Notes: generated by a model not told the origin, from the sequence alone. Positions 35,701 through 45,814 are shown, counted from the first letter of the stretch. The stretch is DNA of 64,000 bases from Siphonodentalium dalli (GCA_032622095.1 CP136069.1:14556450-14620449); one strand, 5' to 3'. Translations and numbers: made by a program.

Positions 35701-38700
35701 AGTTGTTTGTCGTCATTCGTTGGTCGATCAGCTTCCTTTGTCATCAGTAAACTGTTGATTGTTATGATCCTCGCCGTTCGTCGCCCTCGGTGCCTGCATA
35801 ACGTAAATCATTACGCCATATTAACGTCATTTTTTATGCATATCTGTATGTATACAAGTGTGCATCCTCTGCGTTGGTGCATCACTGATGTTTATTAATT
35901 GTATGATGTGGCCTATTTTGAAAAATGTTTTATCTGACCTGTTATAACTAAATAAAACATGCATGTATACCAAAGAATTTTCAGATCGGTTTATATTTCT
36001 TTGATTGTCAAGCCGCACAAACCAAAATTGTGAAAAATTGACAAACTGAGGTCGATAACTGAGACAAATTGAAAATACAAACAATGCCATTGTTTATGGT
36101 AAACCTCCAAACGAAATTTCAATCAGATCTGACAACTCGCGGCTAGGATATCTACTTGAAGAGGCAAAAATAAATGAACAGATAAACAAAGAAGGATAAC
36201 TCTAAAATGTAAAAAGTGAACATCATTTGCCCTATTGTGTGAGCAGTCATGATGATGAATCTCCATACTAAATTTCAGTTAGATCATATAACCATTTGAG
36301 ATACATGTCCTTGTATACTATATATATATTGACAGTATGAACAATAAACACACGTTTCCAGATAAACAATATGGTGGCTGGTAGCCATGTTTTTTAACAA
36401 ATTTTGAGAAGAAAATTGACAGATCCCAACTAGAGACCACCTCAAAGATCCATCTGAAGTTTGCTGTTTTGGGATGATTGGATGAGGGATGTGGCCAGTA
36501 TGTTGTCCCGAAGAATTTAGTCATGCAAAGAGTAAATCCATTTACATTATAAGGGTCATAACTCTGGAAAAAAGCAATGGATGAAACCCGATGTTGTAAA
36601 TATTTATCAAAATACCAAAGATTGTTAACAATTTGACCAAGATATGTACATGTAGGGCTTCAAGTTATTATGGTTGTTTTACAGTTTAACCGCATCGTAT
36701 AAACGTGGTTAAGATTAAACAAACCGCAGTCAAACTGGGCCATTACTTAGGGTATTGCAGTATGTTGGATGAAGTTGTCTTCGAATATAATTTTGTATTT
36801 TTCCGGTTACCTGTATAAGTTAAAGTGACGCTTTGGATTCATCTGACGTACGTATAATCATTAAAGTGATATAAACCAATTGCATCCTGTTTTATCGTTG
36901 TTTTTCCTCATCAAGGAAATTGCACAGTCAACCTCAATTCGTTAAAGGTACACAATCCGATTTGATGGTCCCATATAATAAAATTCCAAACAACAACAAC
37001 ATTACTGCTGCAGTTATCAGAATCTATTAATTGACAAAAAATATTGCTAACCACTGTCAGTTACATGTACATGTTTAGTTTAAAATTGCCCAAAAAGTGT
37101 TATATATCAACATTTTGTTCAACGCAATTTGGTTTCGTATGTCCACATTTGAATTATAGGTTTTGGTTGGAACGGGCTCTGTTCAGAGCTACATGAACGT
37201 TAGGTTGGTTCAGTCAAAATAATTTGGTATTTTTCTGATAAGTTTAATTGACGCATCTGATTCATCTGATATTAGTATAATCATTAAAGCGATATAAACC
37301 AATTTCATCATTGTTTTTCCTCATCAAAGTAAATTGCAGTTATCGCCAATTCATTAAAGCAGCACTTCACATTCATTATCATTACATTTCAGTAAAATCA
37401 CATTTTCACCTGGATATACATGCAAATCAATTTCATCATTGTTTTCTTCATTAAATGACATTGCAAATCCACCATTTACACCATCCTCTCTTCATTTCAT
37501 TAAAGTGACATTTTATGTTCCCACACATCGATTCATTCAGGCGACATTTTCCATTTCTACACCTCAGCGAAGATCATCTATAGTTATATATCATTATGAT
37601 CTATTAAAGTGATATTTATTTTCCACCCAATCCATATTACATTAAAGCGATACTTCACATTCACAACACTTCATCCATTCAGACAATAATTTCCGTTTCT
37701 ACATCGCTTATTGCATTGATTCAGTGTCTCCAGCGAAGATAATCTATATTGACTCAAATATTAAAGTGACATTTCATTTCCATCCATTGGAAATTCTAAA
37801 TAAAAAAACTTCTGCTGATAGATATACATGTACATACTGTACCTACCACTTTGAGAACATTTCTGCATTCATGAAAAATAAACTATTAACAATTTAAACT
37901 GATTGCAGATAACGAGGACCTATGGGCCTGGTTGAATTGACTGCGGAATGATGGTTCATTCCATCCTCAAGCTACATATGCCATTTAGTGGCATTTTGTT
38001 CTGATGTGCAGGGGTATACGCTTGAGACCCAACCACAGTTCAATTTACACCAGGTTCTCAGTTGTTATTTCCTGATGTTCGAACTTTAGTCATATGTTTG
38101 GACTGGACATAACCGGATAATGCTGTTATATACATGTACATCAAATACACAGGTATATATATTGCTATAGGAGAATGTATGCCAAGATCAACCAGCCTAA
38201 ATATAAATAGAACCTATGGTGTTTTGAGTGAATCACATATTATTTCGTTCGTGACTAATAGTGGAAATATCAAAATTGCAAACATATATTTCCACTGCTA
38301 TTCACTCATGAAGTAATTATGGTATTCACTCAAAAACCTTAGCTATCCACTATATATTTTTGGTCTCAAAATAACATATTTCTACATAAATATTTATGGA
38401 ATATCATATTACCAGGACAATTTCACCATAATTTTTGTCTCAAATTTATAAAATATAACTCAAGGTTGGTACTTGGGTGGGGGCAGATTGTTCACCAGTT
38501 TAATACTGGGTTTGAATAGTTCACAAGATGGGCAACGTCAGGTACTAGTAACCCGGCTATTGATGACTATATACCGTACAATTATCTCAACCCACCTTCT
38601 AACATCGTATTTTAATGGGACGATACAGACGTCGAGTATTGTAGTACATACCATCCTATAATTATCGTAATATTTAAGTTGATGATCACATAATATTGCG

Positions 38701-41700
38701 GTTGCTCCATTAAGTGTCACGTACGATCATATTGTAAATAAACTTATCCTATCCTTTCTGATGCATGTGGTATATGTGACCCGCCATATCAAAACCAGTC
38801 GCAAGTCGGCATTTCTGATATTGAGTAAATACATAAAATATAATAAAAAATGCAAAAGATCTGAAAAATTATGTATTTGTTTTTGACACATTTGTATCGA
38901 GTTCTACTCTATCAACACAAAGTAGCATAAAGTGAATTTGTGTCTCTTTTTGTTCTTTTGTAATTTGGACATATAATGGTGTATATGTACTCAGAATTTA
39001 GCTAATATATTGTCTTTAAATGCGATTATCTCTGGAATCGTCGGTTCATGTCGGTTCATGTCGACACCGACATTCATAATCCTATAAATATGGACCTGAA
39101 AAAGGTACCCCCTTAAGTATTCGACCTATGTAAAGCTCTTATCACTATCACACTCTATAGCATGCAAGACATATCTCATACAAAATATTTTTCTACTCAT
39201 GACAGGTTTTGATATGACGTGTCACATATGGTGTGTCATTACCTAAATCTGACTTGTGAGTCTTTCTCTGTTATAGCATTATATAGATAATGAATGGCTT
39301 GGAGTTGACTATGCCAAAATAGTGGTCCGAAAGGAGGAATAGTCCACAAACCACAGGCGAGTGGACTATTCCTCCTCGAGGACCACTATTTATGCATAGT
39401 CAACGACAAGACATTCATTATTTATTATATTAATTCGAACATTTGTGTAAATTCTCTCACAATTTCTGTATCTGATTTTGTCATATTTTTATTTACCGTG
39501 AATTTTGGAAATCGGTCTCAGATTAAAATTTACAGCATTGTTTTGACGATGGCAGGGGGGGAATAACTATTGTTATTAGTCATATTTAATAACATCTCTT
39601 CATGATTCATGCATTTATTTCTATAATTACGTCATTAGCAAAAACATTTTGGCGAACTTTTAGAAAAGGGAAAGGAAGTTATAAATAACGTCTACTGGCA
39701 TTACAAAATTAGGACTGGTCACTTGCCAACTGAACAGACAAACTATTACATACATTGGATAGCTATGATCGGAAATTTTATAGATCATTACAATTCACAA
39801 ACTAATCTTATGATATACCGATATTCAGATTGCCCGTATTTTTATGCAGAAACCCGATTGTGCGAAATAAGTTTGTTACTATAAATAGAAAAAGAATAGT
39901 AGGCATGTGGAACTCCTACTGGGGTACTATCGTAAATAGTATAGCAGTGTGCAGCCAATCAGAATACGAGAAAGTCACGTGAGATATAATATCACATGAT
40001 AATATGCAAGGCATATAGAGCGATGCCGGGTTAATGTTAAGGGAAAGGACCTTGCATCGTGCAAATATTAACATATTTATGCCTAACGCATTGTAACGAC
40101 GCGAACGCTTGATTAATCTTGTATATCGTTTTTGATGCAGATTGACATCGAAAATCATGCCTACTAATATTAGCTGTTGTTTAGACATAGGCTTTTGATA
40201 ATAAAGGCATATCATATAACAATGCGTATAGTCAATGTTCTGTTATGAACCATCAGAAAGTAGCACTTTGACTGGAAATGAGAGTTCATATGGATACTGA
40301 TCCGATTCACCACACATGAATATCCCATGATGTACTAACTGAAGCGTGTCTGCGTTTATAGGTCTAGTCCAGTGAGGCGAAATCAGTTGCCCGGCTTCAT
40401 ATGGTATGACAAGTGGAATCTTGGTGGCATTTTGGCCTCAAAGACAAATTACTTTTTGACGTCATGACAAACGGAATTGATATAATATGAACAAACTTAT
40501 TCATAAATAAATAAACACAGCTGTGTTTGCTGATGACACTCATTTTGTCGTTACTTCGTTCGTTTCAAACTCTCGTTACTGTGTAGTGTTGTTGCTGAAC
40601 ATAAAGTATTGTTAATTTATTATTCACATCTTATTTGTAATAGTTTATTGCACATTATATTATTTTCCACATGTAACCACGGGGAAGTAGTGTGGCGTGT
40701 GTATATCGTATGCACTACCATTTGCGATCCGATTTTTGCTGTTGCATATAGCCGTGAAGTACTCAAGTGCAGTCATATATTACAACAGGCTTCATATTTT
40801 GTTTAACCCTTTACCCAACAGAACGGCCATGTGCCAATGCATGCTCTTATATATGAATCGTCCATAGGTCGCCTCGCATATATAAGAGAATGCATTGGCT
40901 TAACACATATTAAAAATGATAAAATTGTCAAAGAATGTAGACAAATATTATAAAAATTGTTAAAAAATGTAAGAAAAAATTATAAAATTGTTAAAGAATG
41001 TAAGAAAAAATGGTAAAAAGTGTTAAAAAAGATTTTTTTAGGCCAATGCATTCTCTTATATATGCGAGGCGACCTATGGTCGACTCGCATATATAAGAGA
41101 ATGCATTGGCACAGGGCATAACTGTGACTATCACAATGTGGTCAATGAACCGGTTCCAATGATATCCATATTTGTATGGTGTTATTGAGACAGACCGAAG
41201 ATATGTTAGGCTGTTGAAGATTTATTTGGGCGTTTTTGGCCGGTTTGTTGGGTAAAGGGTTAATATACATTGTGTTTCATTATATTATCGCATTGTGGCC
41301 CCAGGCATGGATTTTATTTATGCACCCACGATAGTGACATTAATGCTCTCTTGCTGCCGATATCATTATAATATCACCTTGTTGGTCCATACATGACTTC
41401 AGTCTATGTCCCCACAATAGCGAGTGTGCACGCTCTGTCGATATCATCTCATATTTGGAAATGACGGCGAAACATACCTGATTCCGTATTCTGTGTATCA
41501 TCATTTTCGTGTTCTGTAAATGAAACAAGGATATAGTCACAACTGCAGTTCGCGGTGGTGCTGGGGTTACCATGAATTTTTTCGGATGGAAATTTTGTTT
41601 ATTGCGCTGAACTGTAAATACACGGATACAACGAAAGTGTAGGAACACTAGACAAAATAGTAGCATTTATAATTTCAATGGCTTAAAGTTGATTCAATTC

Positions 41701-44700
41701 TCTAAGGAAATGAAATTGAAGGGAACAATCAGTATCCTCTATAACCAATGTATGTTATATTACTATAAAAACACATATTCACCCTCACACTATGAGAGGT
41801 ATGTTCTAATTATGTAAAACAAACTTTTTCAGTATATCGGTATTCAGTTAGACAGGAAATATTTGCAAAAACACACTGCATTATCTAGCTTCAGAACCCA
41901 ACTAGTGCGTGCGATACCATCTGAAATCATTACTATCTGCGAGAAAATAAATCAAACATATTTCATTTTTGTTGTTGTTGCCACTTGCAGCACTATTTTG
42001 TATCGTGTGAAGGACCAAGACAACATAAAACGACATATATATTATTCAACAAAATTTGCAATAATATGGCAGACATAACCAACCACTCAATACTGATTCA
42101 TCTTGTCAGACATCACGTTGTTTTATGGTGATTTTTCTTCCGAGAAACTAAAATATGCAATGACATATGTTTGAATTATTTTCTTGCAGACAGTAATGAT
42201 GTTAGATAGCGGACATAGTATATACCGTAGTTGACTCCAAAAGTTAGATAATGCAGTGCGTTTTTGCACATATTTCCTGTCAAACTCCATATTTATTTTA
42301 AACCACTTGTTTGTACAAAATTGGAACATACCTCTCATTTTGTGATGGTGAACAGTATATAGTAATATGGCATACACCAATATATATATATATGTATATA
42401 TATATATACGTGTAAGATATATGTATATATGTATGTATGTCCACCTGTCTGTTCGCGAATTAATCCCAAACCCCAGGGCCGATTTCAACCAAATGTTTTG
42501 CGGTAACTCTGGATACCCTGGAGGATGTTAGATTTTCTAAATTTTGATTTAAAAAATAAGTTTGATTAAAAATTAAAACAAAATATGTTTCTTTTGTATA
42601 TCGTGCCCGGATCAGCATACTTCTTATTTTTTCATATAGACACTGCGGTTGGATTGATTTTACGTGATCATGATGGTATTTAAGGGAACACACCATGCCC
42701 GGATCCGAATTAATTATCTCGTAATTATTGATCATATTTAAAGGTAGATATCATGTCCGGATCCGGTTTTTTCCCTCTCTTTTTTTCCATATAAATTATC
42801 GTCTTTTTTAAACCGAGCAATGTGTTCAATCTACAAACAAAATAAAAAAAATTATATTTTATTTTTAAAGTGTATATTAATTTATAATATGTGTAGGCGG
42901 AGATGACGATAACGACGATAACGCCAGACGATGATGATGATTTTGATGGAAGTTCGAATTTGAAAAATCATAACTTTCGGAATGAAAGCCACATGACCAC
43001 ATGGCTACGTTCCTGTATGGATGACGACCATAAATATATTAGAAGAAGAATCGCACATCGATAGGTGATGGTCAGATGATGATGAAAAATACTAATTACT
43101 GTTGGTATCACTCTGGGGGATCTGTTCCTCGAAAAGTATTTTCGTCAGAGCAAATGCCGATTCCATTGTGAGTTATTCTACTTGTCGACCAAGCAATTTT
43201 CTAATTTACCGACATAAAACTAGAAGAAGACAGATATAAGGTAAGTTTAATAACATTATGATATAACTTTCCTATGTCAGTGCAATTACCAGTGTAATGA
43301 TGTTTACAGCGATTTGGACCTAGGTTACCCAAACCTACATTGTACCCCAGACACTGTACGATATATATAGGTTTGCAATCATGGGGAACACCGAACTATC
43401 AGATGTGATGTTTAGTGACCTGTATACTAGGATATTTGGCTGCAGGAATGACTGAAAAAATATCGAATATATGGTGGAATCTTTTATCAACTTTATATTC
43501 TGAGCATCTGTCTGGTTGCTCTCGTATGTAGCTTTTAGATTCAGTACTGGGGTACAGATATGTGTGGGGCCGGCGAGCTTTTGACTCCAGTAATTAATAA
43601 CATATTTCAAGGAAGAGTATTTGATTGTACCGCCTGGAATTGGTTGTATTTCAGATTGCATCATTGTTCACTTCAGACAGTGGTGCTGCGGAGATAAATA
43701 CAACTCAATGTCGGAATGTTAATGCAGTAACTCAAGGTATTATCGGAAATGAAATATAAATATCGCATTTTGTAGTATAACATACTAATTCGTAGTACAT
43801 AGTCAATTGCAATAGGACAAATGACCGTCATATAGAACGGCAGTTGAGCCAGCAAAATGAAGCAATTAACCTTATTATGGTGAACATTTATCCATGTCAG
43901 GAATCGAAACTGTAAAAACGTGCGTGTCGTGAATCGGAACACTCTGAATACAGAATAGGAACGAATGGTAGTTACTTTGAATGGATTATGTGAGGCTAAA
44001 ACGCATATTTTGGTCAACTGTTTGTTTAAAGTAACGACGATATGCTTGGGGATAAAACTAAGCTATTTGTTCTCCAAACATATTTCTTTCGCTTTGAAAT
44101 TCTGATTTGTACACAATTTGTTTCTTCTTTTTATGTGGATTTCAGTGAGAAAAAACGCTTGGTTCACCGTACTATATATGGGACTAAATAATAGGTATGC
44201 GAAGAGTAAAATGTCTTGGCAACAATTCATATATTTTCAATATTCCATCACAGAAGTTGCTACCTCGAAATACACCAACTGATTAACATGGTCGTCAAAA
44301 ATAGAGCAAATCTTTCGCGGAAAAGGATCTTCTACCACTCGGAATGGGAATTTTGCTTGGGAAGAATGAGTTTTCGAGGAACAGATCCCCAGATTAGTTG
44401 CTATGTTCAATGAAATTCGACATCTAAATGAAAAATAATGAAGACAAATTTTGCCCAGTCTCCGTTACCATGGTTCCGACATATCGATGTTCCGTATGTA
44501 CATTCAAATTCCATAATTCCCATGGATAAAGAATAGTTTACTTTCCATGCAGTGCATTGCGACAATATCACGTAACTAAATGGCGTACTCATAATGACAT
44601 TACATATCGATACGTGGTTGTTGTAATAAAAACGAGTAGATGTCTTAGAATCATGCTCTTTAGAAGACGCTCTATTCTCAATTTCAAACTATCAATTTGA

Positions 44701-45804
44701 TGGAAAAATCATTATCTTTAATAACGATATATGCTATAGAAATGCATAATAACAACGCCAGTTGGCTCTTACTGTAAGAGAGATATGTTGAGGCAGTCAG
44801 AGTTTGACAGAAAATATTTGCAAAAGTGCTCTGCATTATCTGGCTTAGGAATCCACTAGAGTCTACTCTTTGACTACTATCTCAGATCATGACTGGCTGC
44901 GAGAAAATAAATACACTTTTTTTGCCAAATTTGCCAATGGCAAAAATAATTCATATTTGGCAAAAAATATTTTCATCTGGCAAAAGTTTTGGCAAGTCAC
45001 TTTGTAATTCCTCAATAAAGTAAAATATATCGGTTAATCAATACTATTCATTTTAAGAAACTATTACAATATAATTATATTAGTGGTGTTTTATATGGTT
45101 TCAGAAAAATTTACGCCTCCATTCAGATGCAGTTAATCTGATAGCATTAGTATCGATGGGTGGATAGATTTCCCGTATTTATGTGATTGTGGTGTTTACT
45201 TAGCTAATCCTCTTGTAATGTTCCCTTCGGTTGAAGCAACCCTTCTACCATTTTATTGTTCAGTGATTGGTTTATTGTTAAACCACAATAGAAGAGGGAG
45301 TATAATTATTTTAAAAAAATGCTTTCCAATCGATATCAAACGTCGTTCAAACAGCGAGTGTCGAAACATAAGACTGAATCAAGGTTGCAGAAAAATATTA
45401 CTATCAGGGATAACATTCGGCATATTTTAAAACTATTTGGCAAACAATATTTTCATATGGCCAATTAATTGGCAAAAGTGAATTTTGGTCCAGCCCGGAC
45501 CATTGCTAGTCTGTTGATATCAACACTCACCCGCATCGAACATCCCGCTGTGGTCGCTAAGCTGGTAACATCCAGTCTCGTTGTACGTGAACGACGAACA
45601 TTCCAAAGTTTCATCACAGTCAGCAGCGCAACTGATTTCGGACCAGGCTTTGGTGATCAACAAGACAGTTCCTCCATGAACGAAATCTTTGTTTCTACTG
45701 AAATATGATCCCGTAACTAACATTACTTGAACACAACAACATATGAATCCGAATACAAACATTTTCGTGATAGTCACACATACCAATTGAGAGTCGTACT
45801 TCAT
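20539..45804 (-). CDS. Secreted PAN/apple plus C-type lectin domain protein (three exons)
   Basis: Exons 45804-45531, 27247-27038 and 20744-20539 join in phase 1 at both introns and give 229 residues (215 if Met15 at 45762 is the start, which the TATA box favours). A hydrophobic signal peptide spans about residues 15-33. A PAN/apple-like segment (Cys59, 63, 69, 79) ends at exon 1. A complete long-form C-type lectin domain runs from Cys97 to Cys227. The six lectin cysteines fit the canonical pairs 97-114, 131-227 and 202-219, and WTDARDDC at 124-131 is the usual first-half signature. The Ca2+/sugar motif is atypical: SDPD at 193-196 where EPN or QPD is expected, and MVD where WND is usual, so calcium-dependent sugar binding is doubtful. 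Possible N-glycosylation sites are at Asn75, 172 and 191. A secreted recognition or mucus protein is likely; the ligand is unknown. Confidence 0.82.
20867..21035 (+). repeat. Dispersed repeat R2, copy 1
   Basis: It matches 36943-37120 in the same orientation with moderate divergence. Shared blocks include CAACAACAACA and a TTAATTG..AAAAATATTGCTAA-type stretch. It lies in intron 2 of the lectin gene. No coding potential. Confidence 0.55.
22799..23130 (+). repeat. Short tandem duplications in intron 2 of the lectin gene
   Basis: A GATAGGCCAA.TTAAG unit with a GTAATTTCTCAGATATCATTC block occurs at about 22799 and 22949 (period about 150). A second unit with TCTCGT.TTCAATTTGCCC repeats at about 23045 and 23095. 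Low divergence within pairs suggests local slippage or unequal exchange. Confidence 0.65.
24401..26041 (-). mobile_element. Decayed Ty3/gypsy pol remnant (integrase and C-terminal tail)
   Basis: Reading leftward, a damaged integrase zinc region (HCDKCVIC, with stops) lies at about 25690-25860. The catalytic core follows at 25394-25687, with the first Asp in DISGPFP and the second in RDNAKEFTS. Then comes a GPY/F-like C-terminal domain at about 24860-25060 interrupted by one TAG, and an acidic tail at 24401-24853. The tail shares [IV]PLSEL..RL and R.SEP motifs with the end of the intact element's second ORF. Several stops and frame changes make it non-functional. No LTR was identified. It lies within intron 2 of the lectin gene. 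Confidence 0.85.
25978..26123. repeat. Long near-perfect hairpin, 64-bp arms
   Basis: 25978-26041 and 26060-26123 are inverted copies with about three or four mismatches, around an 18-nt spacer. Weaker similarity continues outward to about 25950 and 26155. Both arms encode the same peptide (HKLFSCSNPRMYN then TGYVYL), one on each strand, so this is an inverted duplication of retroelement coding sequence. Confidence 0.85.
26296..26510 (+). repeat. Two-unit tandem duplication, period about 113 bp
   Basis: CTCGTTTCGCTACTC.GTTCTGCGCCGATG and a CACATTCAGATTTGATGCACG-type block occur twice, followed by AAGCGGCCGATG. It is GC-richer than its surroundings. The identity of the unit is unknown. Confidence 0.75.
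26839..26858 (+). repeat. CTGT microsatellite
   Basis: Five consecutive CTGT-type tetranucleotides. Confidence 0.9.
27038..27247 (-). CDS. Lectin gene exon 2: first half of the C-type lectin domain
   Basis: The exon is preceded by a TTCTAG acceptor and followed by a GTAAGTAAGA donor. It is 210 nt, symmetric phase 1-1. It encodes the N-terminal cysteine pair, WTDARDDC and a GHGT end that joins exon 3 as GHGTSSLW without frame loss. Confidence 0.85.
27250..28551. other. Intron 1 sequence, nothing further recognised
   Basis: AT-rich intron DNA with short unconvincing ORFs only. Confidence 0.45.
28556..28873 (+). mobile_element. TTAA-flanked twin-hairpin MITE, copy 2
   Basis: 318-bp version of the 11370-11837 family with TTAA at 28552-28555 and 28874-28877. 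The left end is CCATTTACCCAACAG (one change from the other copies) and the right end is TGTTGGGTAAAGGG. Both hairpins are kept, but the AT-rich spacer between them is much shorter. Confidence 0.85.
29901..29924 (+). repeat. TTATG microsatellite
   Basis: Four and a half TTATG units. Confidence 0.85.
30210..31915 (+). mobile_element. Putative non-autonomous Helitron, right end well supported
   Basis: The right end has a short hairpin (CCCG at 31888-31891 with CGGG at 31900-31903), then 8 nt, then CTAG at 31912-31915 followed by T, the hallmark of Helitron 3' ends. A left end at 30210 (TCTACTACAAA) is a guess from its likeness to the left end of the next element. No Rep/helicase gene is present. 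Confidence 0.4.
30700..31660 (+). repeat. Tandem array, period about 293 bp
   Basis: The block GGGCCCATGTGCTTGAAACC recurs at 30897 and 31190, and in degraded form at 31484, giving periods of 293 and 294. Each unit also carries a GAGAGCACGAGGTGCGCC block and a GGGGAGGGGTGGTCCGTGG block. The third unit is shortened. Minus-strand ORFs here repeat the same peptide because the DNA repeats. The array may lie inside the Helitron-like element that ends at 31915. Confidence 0.8.
31916..32387 (+). mobile_element. Putative non-autonomous Helitron, 472 bp, directly abutting the previous one
   Basis: It starts TCTACTATAAA immediately after the CTAG of the preceding element. It ends with an 8-bp hairpin (CCATGGAA at 32348-32355, TTCCATGG at 32366-32373), then 10 nt, CTAG at 32384-32387 and T. 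The interior has TCTGTCTGTCTGTGTG and GACGAAATTTG stretches common in invertebrate repeats. Confidence 0.5.
33112..33432 (-). CDS. Possible exon resembling the pre-catalytic part of an M12B metalloprotease
   Basis: An open frame of about 100 codons lies behind a possible acceptor (GATACTTAG). It contains YRDPRAVL..WQLYF and later TIRFEINGMAVCVKDQ. That pattern resembles the M12B (reprolysin/ADAM) stretch in which a helix ending in RY or NY is followed by I.I.I.GI.V. This is family-pattern recognition without alignment and could be wrong. It lies in lectin intron 1 on the same strand. Confidence 0.3.
   Translation of the reverse strand: MILSEQLYRDPRAVLKCWQLYFDYLYLPNARHEPEVKLRIGANMDAILSHTHMDYISHVICDLICNYRNTIRFEINGMAVCVKDQILSKQIRYSPTSLHALVCVFL
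33523..33693 (-). CDS. Possible exon with a GLAWVS motif, M12B-like
   Basis: The frame holds DLNILYGAD then KKGLAWVS, reminiscent of the D..ILTG......GLAYVG step that precedes the zinc site of M12B proteases. No HExxH motif follows. In protein order this piece should come after the 33112-33432 piece, but on the minus strand it lies before it. The two may therefore belong to different copies, or the locus is scrambled. Confidence 0.25.
   Translation of the reverse strand, partial: WNSDLNILYGADNKKGLAWVSAAGMSYDARWPTHCAYNGITRVSSLDVLNNISVPI
33790..34126 (-). CDS. Possible signal-peptide exon of an unidentified secreted protein
   Basis: ATG at 34126 starts a hydrophobic leader (MGLLLFCAILTLIMGVL) and a further 55 codons to a stop at 33902. 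A second frame overlaps its end, carries DPRCSTCAVMCGG, and ends at a good donor (CCT then GTAAGTAA, 33790/33789). A frameshift or small intron near 33950 would be needed to connect them, so this may be a pseudogene. Confidence 0.27.
34797..35760 (+). repeat. TCGT/GTCG-rich, A-poor low-complexity array in two blocks
   Basis: 34797-34990 and about 35155-35760 consist almost entirely of T, G and C on the plus strand. Irregular repeats such as CGTCGGTCGTTTGTCGTC are present. About 165 bp of ordinary sequence separates the blocks. Long ORFs in all three plus frames (Ser/Val/Phe/Arg/Cys only) are a by-product of the missing A and are not genes. Confidence 0.85.
36318..36550 (+). repeat. Dispersed repeat P, single unit
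   Basis: It resembles one unit of the tandem array at 56990-58260: an ATGGTGGCTGGTAGCCAT block, GATCCATCTGAAGTTTG, a GATGATTGGATGAG.GATGTG block and ATGCAAAGAGTAAA.TCCA. Confidence 0.65.
36780..37770 (+). repeat. Degenerate tandem repeats built on ATTAAAGTGACATTTCA
   Basis: 36780-36950 and 37200-37365 are copies about 430 bp apart, sharing AATCATTAAAG.GATATAAACCA and TTGTTTTTCCTCATCAA. After 37365 a shorter motif, ATTAAAG.GACATTTCA, recurs at irregular 40-90 bp intervals, with a pair of CAGCGAAGAT.ATCTATA blocks. The R2 copy (36943-37120) sits between the first two units. Confidence 0.55.
36943..37120 (+). repeat. Dispersed repeat R2, copy 2
   Basis: Counterpart of 20867-21035. Confidence 0.55.
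38222..38336. repeat. Imperfect hairpin
   Basis: The outer ends TTTTGAGTGAAT and ATTCACTCAAAA and the inner AGTGGAAATAT / ATATTTCCACT segments are inverted copies. Likely a small foldback element. Confidence 0.6.
39279..39991 (+). repeat. Dispersed repeat B, copy 1 (about 710 bp, with hairpin)
   Basis: Matches 55947-56633 from TATATAGATAATGAATGG to GTGAGATATAATAT, with small indels. The first 145 bp fold into a hairpin with arms of about 45 bp: GTTGACTATGC and GGAGGAATAGTCCA blocks with their complements. No ORF of note. Confidence 0.8.
40807..41259 (+). mobile_element. TTAA-flanked twin-hairpin MITE, copy 3
   Basis: 453 bp, TTAA at 40803-40806 and 41260-41263. The ends CCCTTTACCCAACA and TGTTGGGTAAAGGG are perfect inverses. 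It has the same layout as copy 1. Hairpin 1 (near 40833-40899) has lost a few central bases; hairpin 2 (near 41041-41109) is intact. Confidence 0.9.
41340..41666 (-). CDS. Possible signal peptide exon and damaged lectin-like exon
   Basis: The ATG at 41666 begins a short hydrophobic leader. A strong acceptor (TTGTTTCATTTACAG) inside the frame precedes a stretch containing SLLWGHRLKSC and QQGDIIMIS. That pattern loosely recalls the W..A...C...GG.L..I part of a C-type lectin domain. A stop follows without a good donor, so a decayed lectin relative is possible. Confidence 0.22.
   Translation of the reverse strand: MLLFCLVFLHFRCIRVFTVQRNKQNFHPKKFMVTPAPPRTAVVTISLFHLQNTKMMIHRIRNQVCFAVISKYEMISTERAHSLLWGHRLKSCMDQQGDIIMISAAREH
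41746..42385. repeat. Foldback element, arms of about 230 bp
   Basis: 41746-41970 and the complement of 42141-42385 share ATGAGAGGTATGTTC, GACAGGAAATAT.TGCAAAAAC.CACTGCATTATCTA and a GAGAAAATAA..CAAACATAT end. A third, partial copy lies at 44797-44915. Confidence 0.7.
42383..42437. repeat. TA-rich microsatellite
   Basis: Alternating TATATA runs with interspersed GTATA and ATGTATGT. Confidence 0.8.
43335..43664 (-). CDS. ORF of 109 aa, unidentified
   Basis: A true ATG at 43664 and an uninterrupted frame, rather long for this AT-rich DNA. The composition is protein-like (varied, not low complexity) but no domain was recognised. It could be an exon or a chance frame within lectin intron 1. Confidence 0.2.
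   Translation of the reverse strand: MMQSEIQPIPGGTIKYSSLKYVINYWSQKLAGPTHICTPVLNLKATYESNQTDAQNIKLIKDSTIYSIFFQSFLQPNILVYRSLNITSDSSVFPMIANLYISYSVWGTM
44797..44915 (+). repeat. Third partial copy of the 41.7-42.4 kb foldback arm
   Basis: It shares TTTGACAGAAAATATTTGCA, CTGCATTATCT and GCGAGAAAATAAAT with the two foldback arms. Confidence 0.6.
45531..45804 (-). CDS. Lectin gene exon 1: signal peptide and PAN/apple segment
   Basis: Coding from ATG 45804 (or Met15 at 45762) to a CGG/GTGAGT donor at 45531/45530. The leader MFVFGFICCCVQVMLVTG is hydrophobic. AWSEISCAADCDETLECSSF is a typical PAN/apple core with its Cys-x3-Cys-x5-Cys spacing. It ends in phase 1. Confidence 0.8.
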
Positions 45805-45814
45805 TGCATGTATT

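Noticed and set aside
35162-35898. Overlapping plus-strand ORFs of 170-200 codons
   Set aside because: Three frames are open simultaneously over a T/G/C-only repeat; the peptides are monotonous Ser/Val/Phe/Arg/Cys and reflect composition, not a gene.
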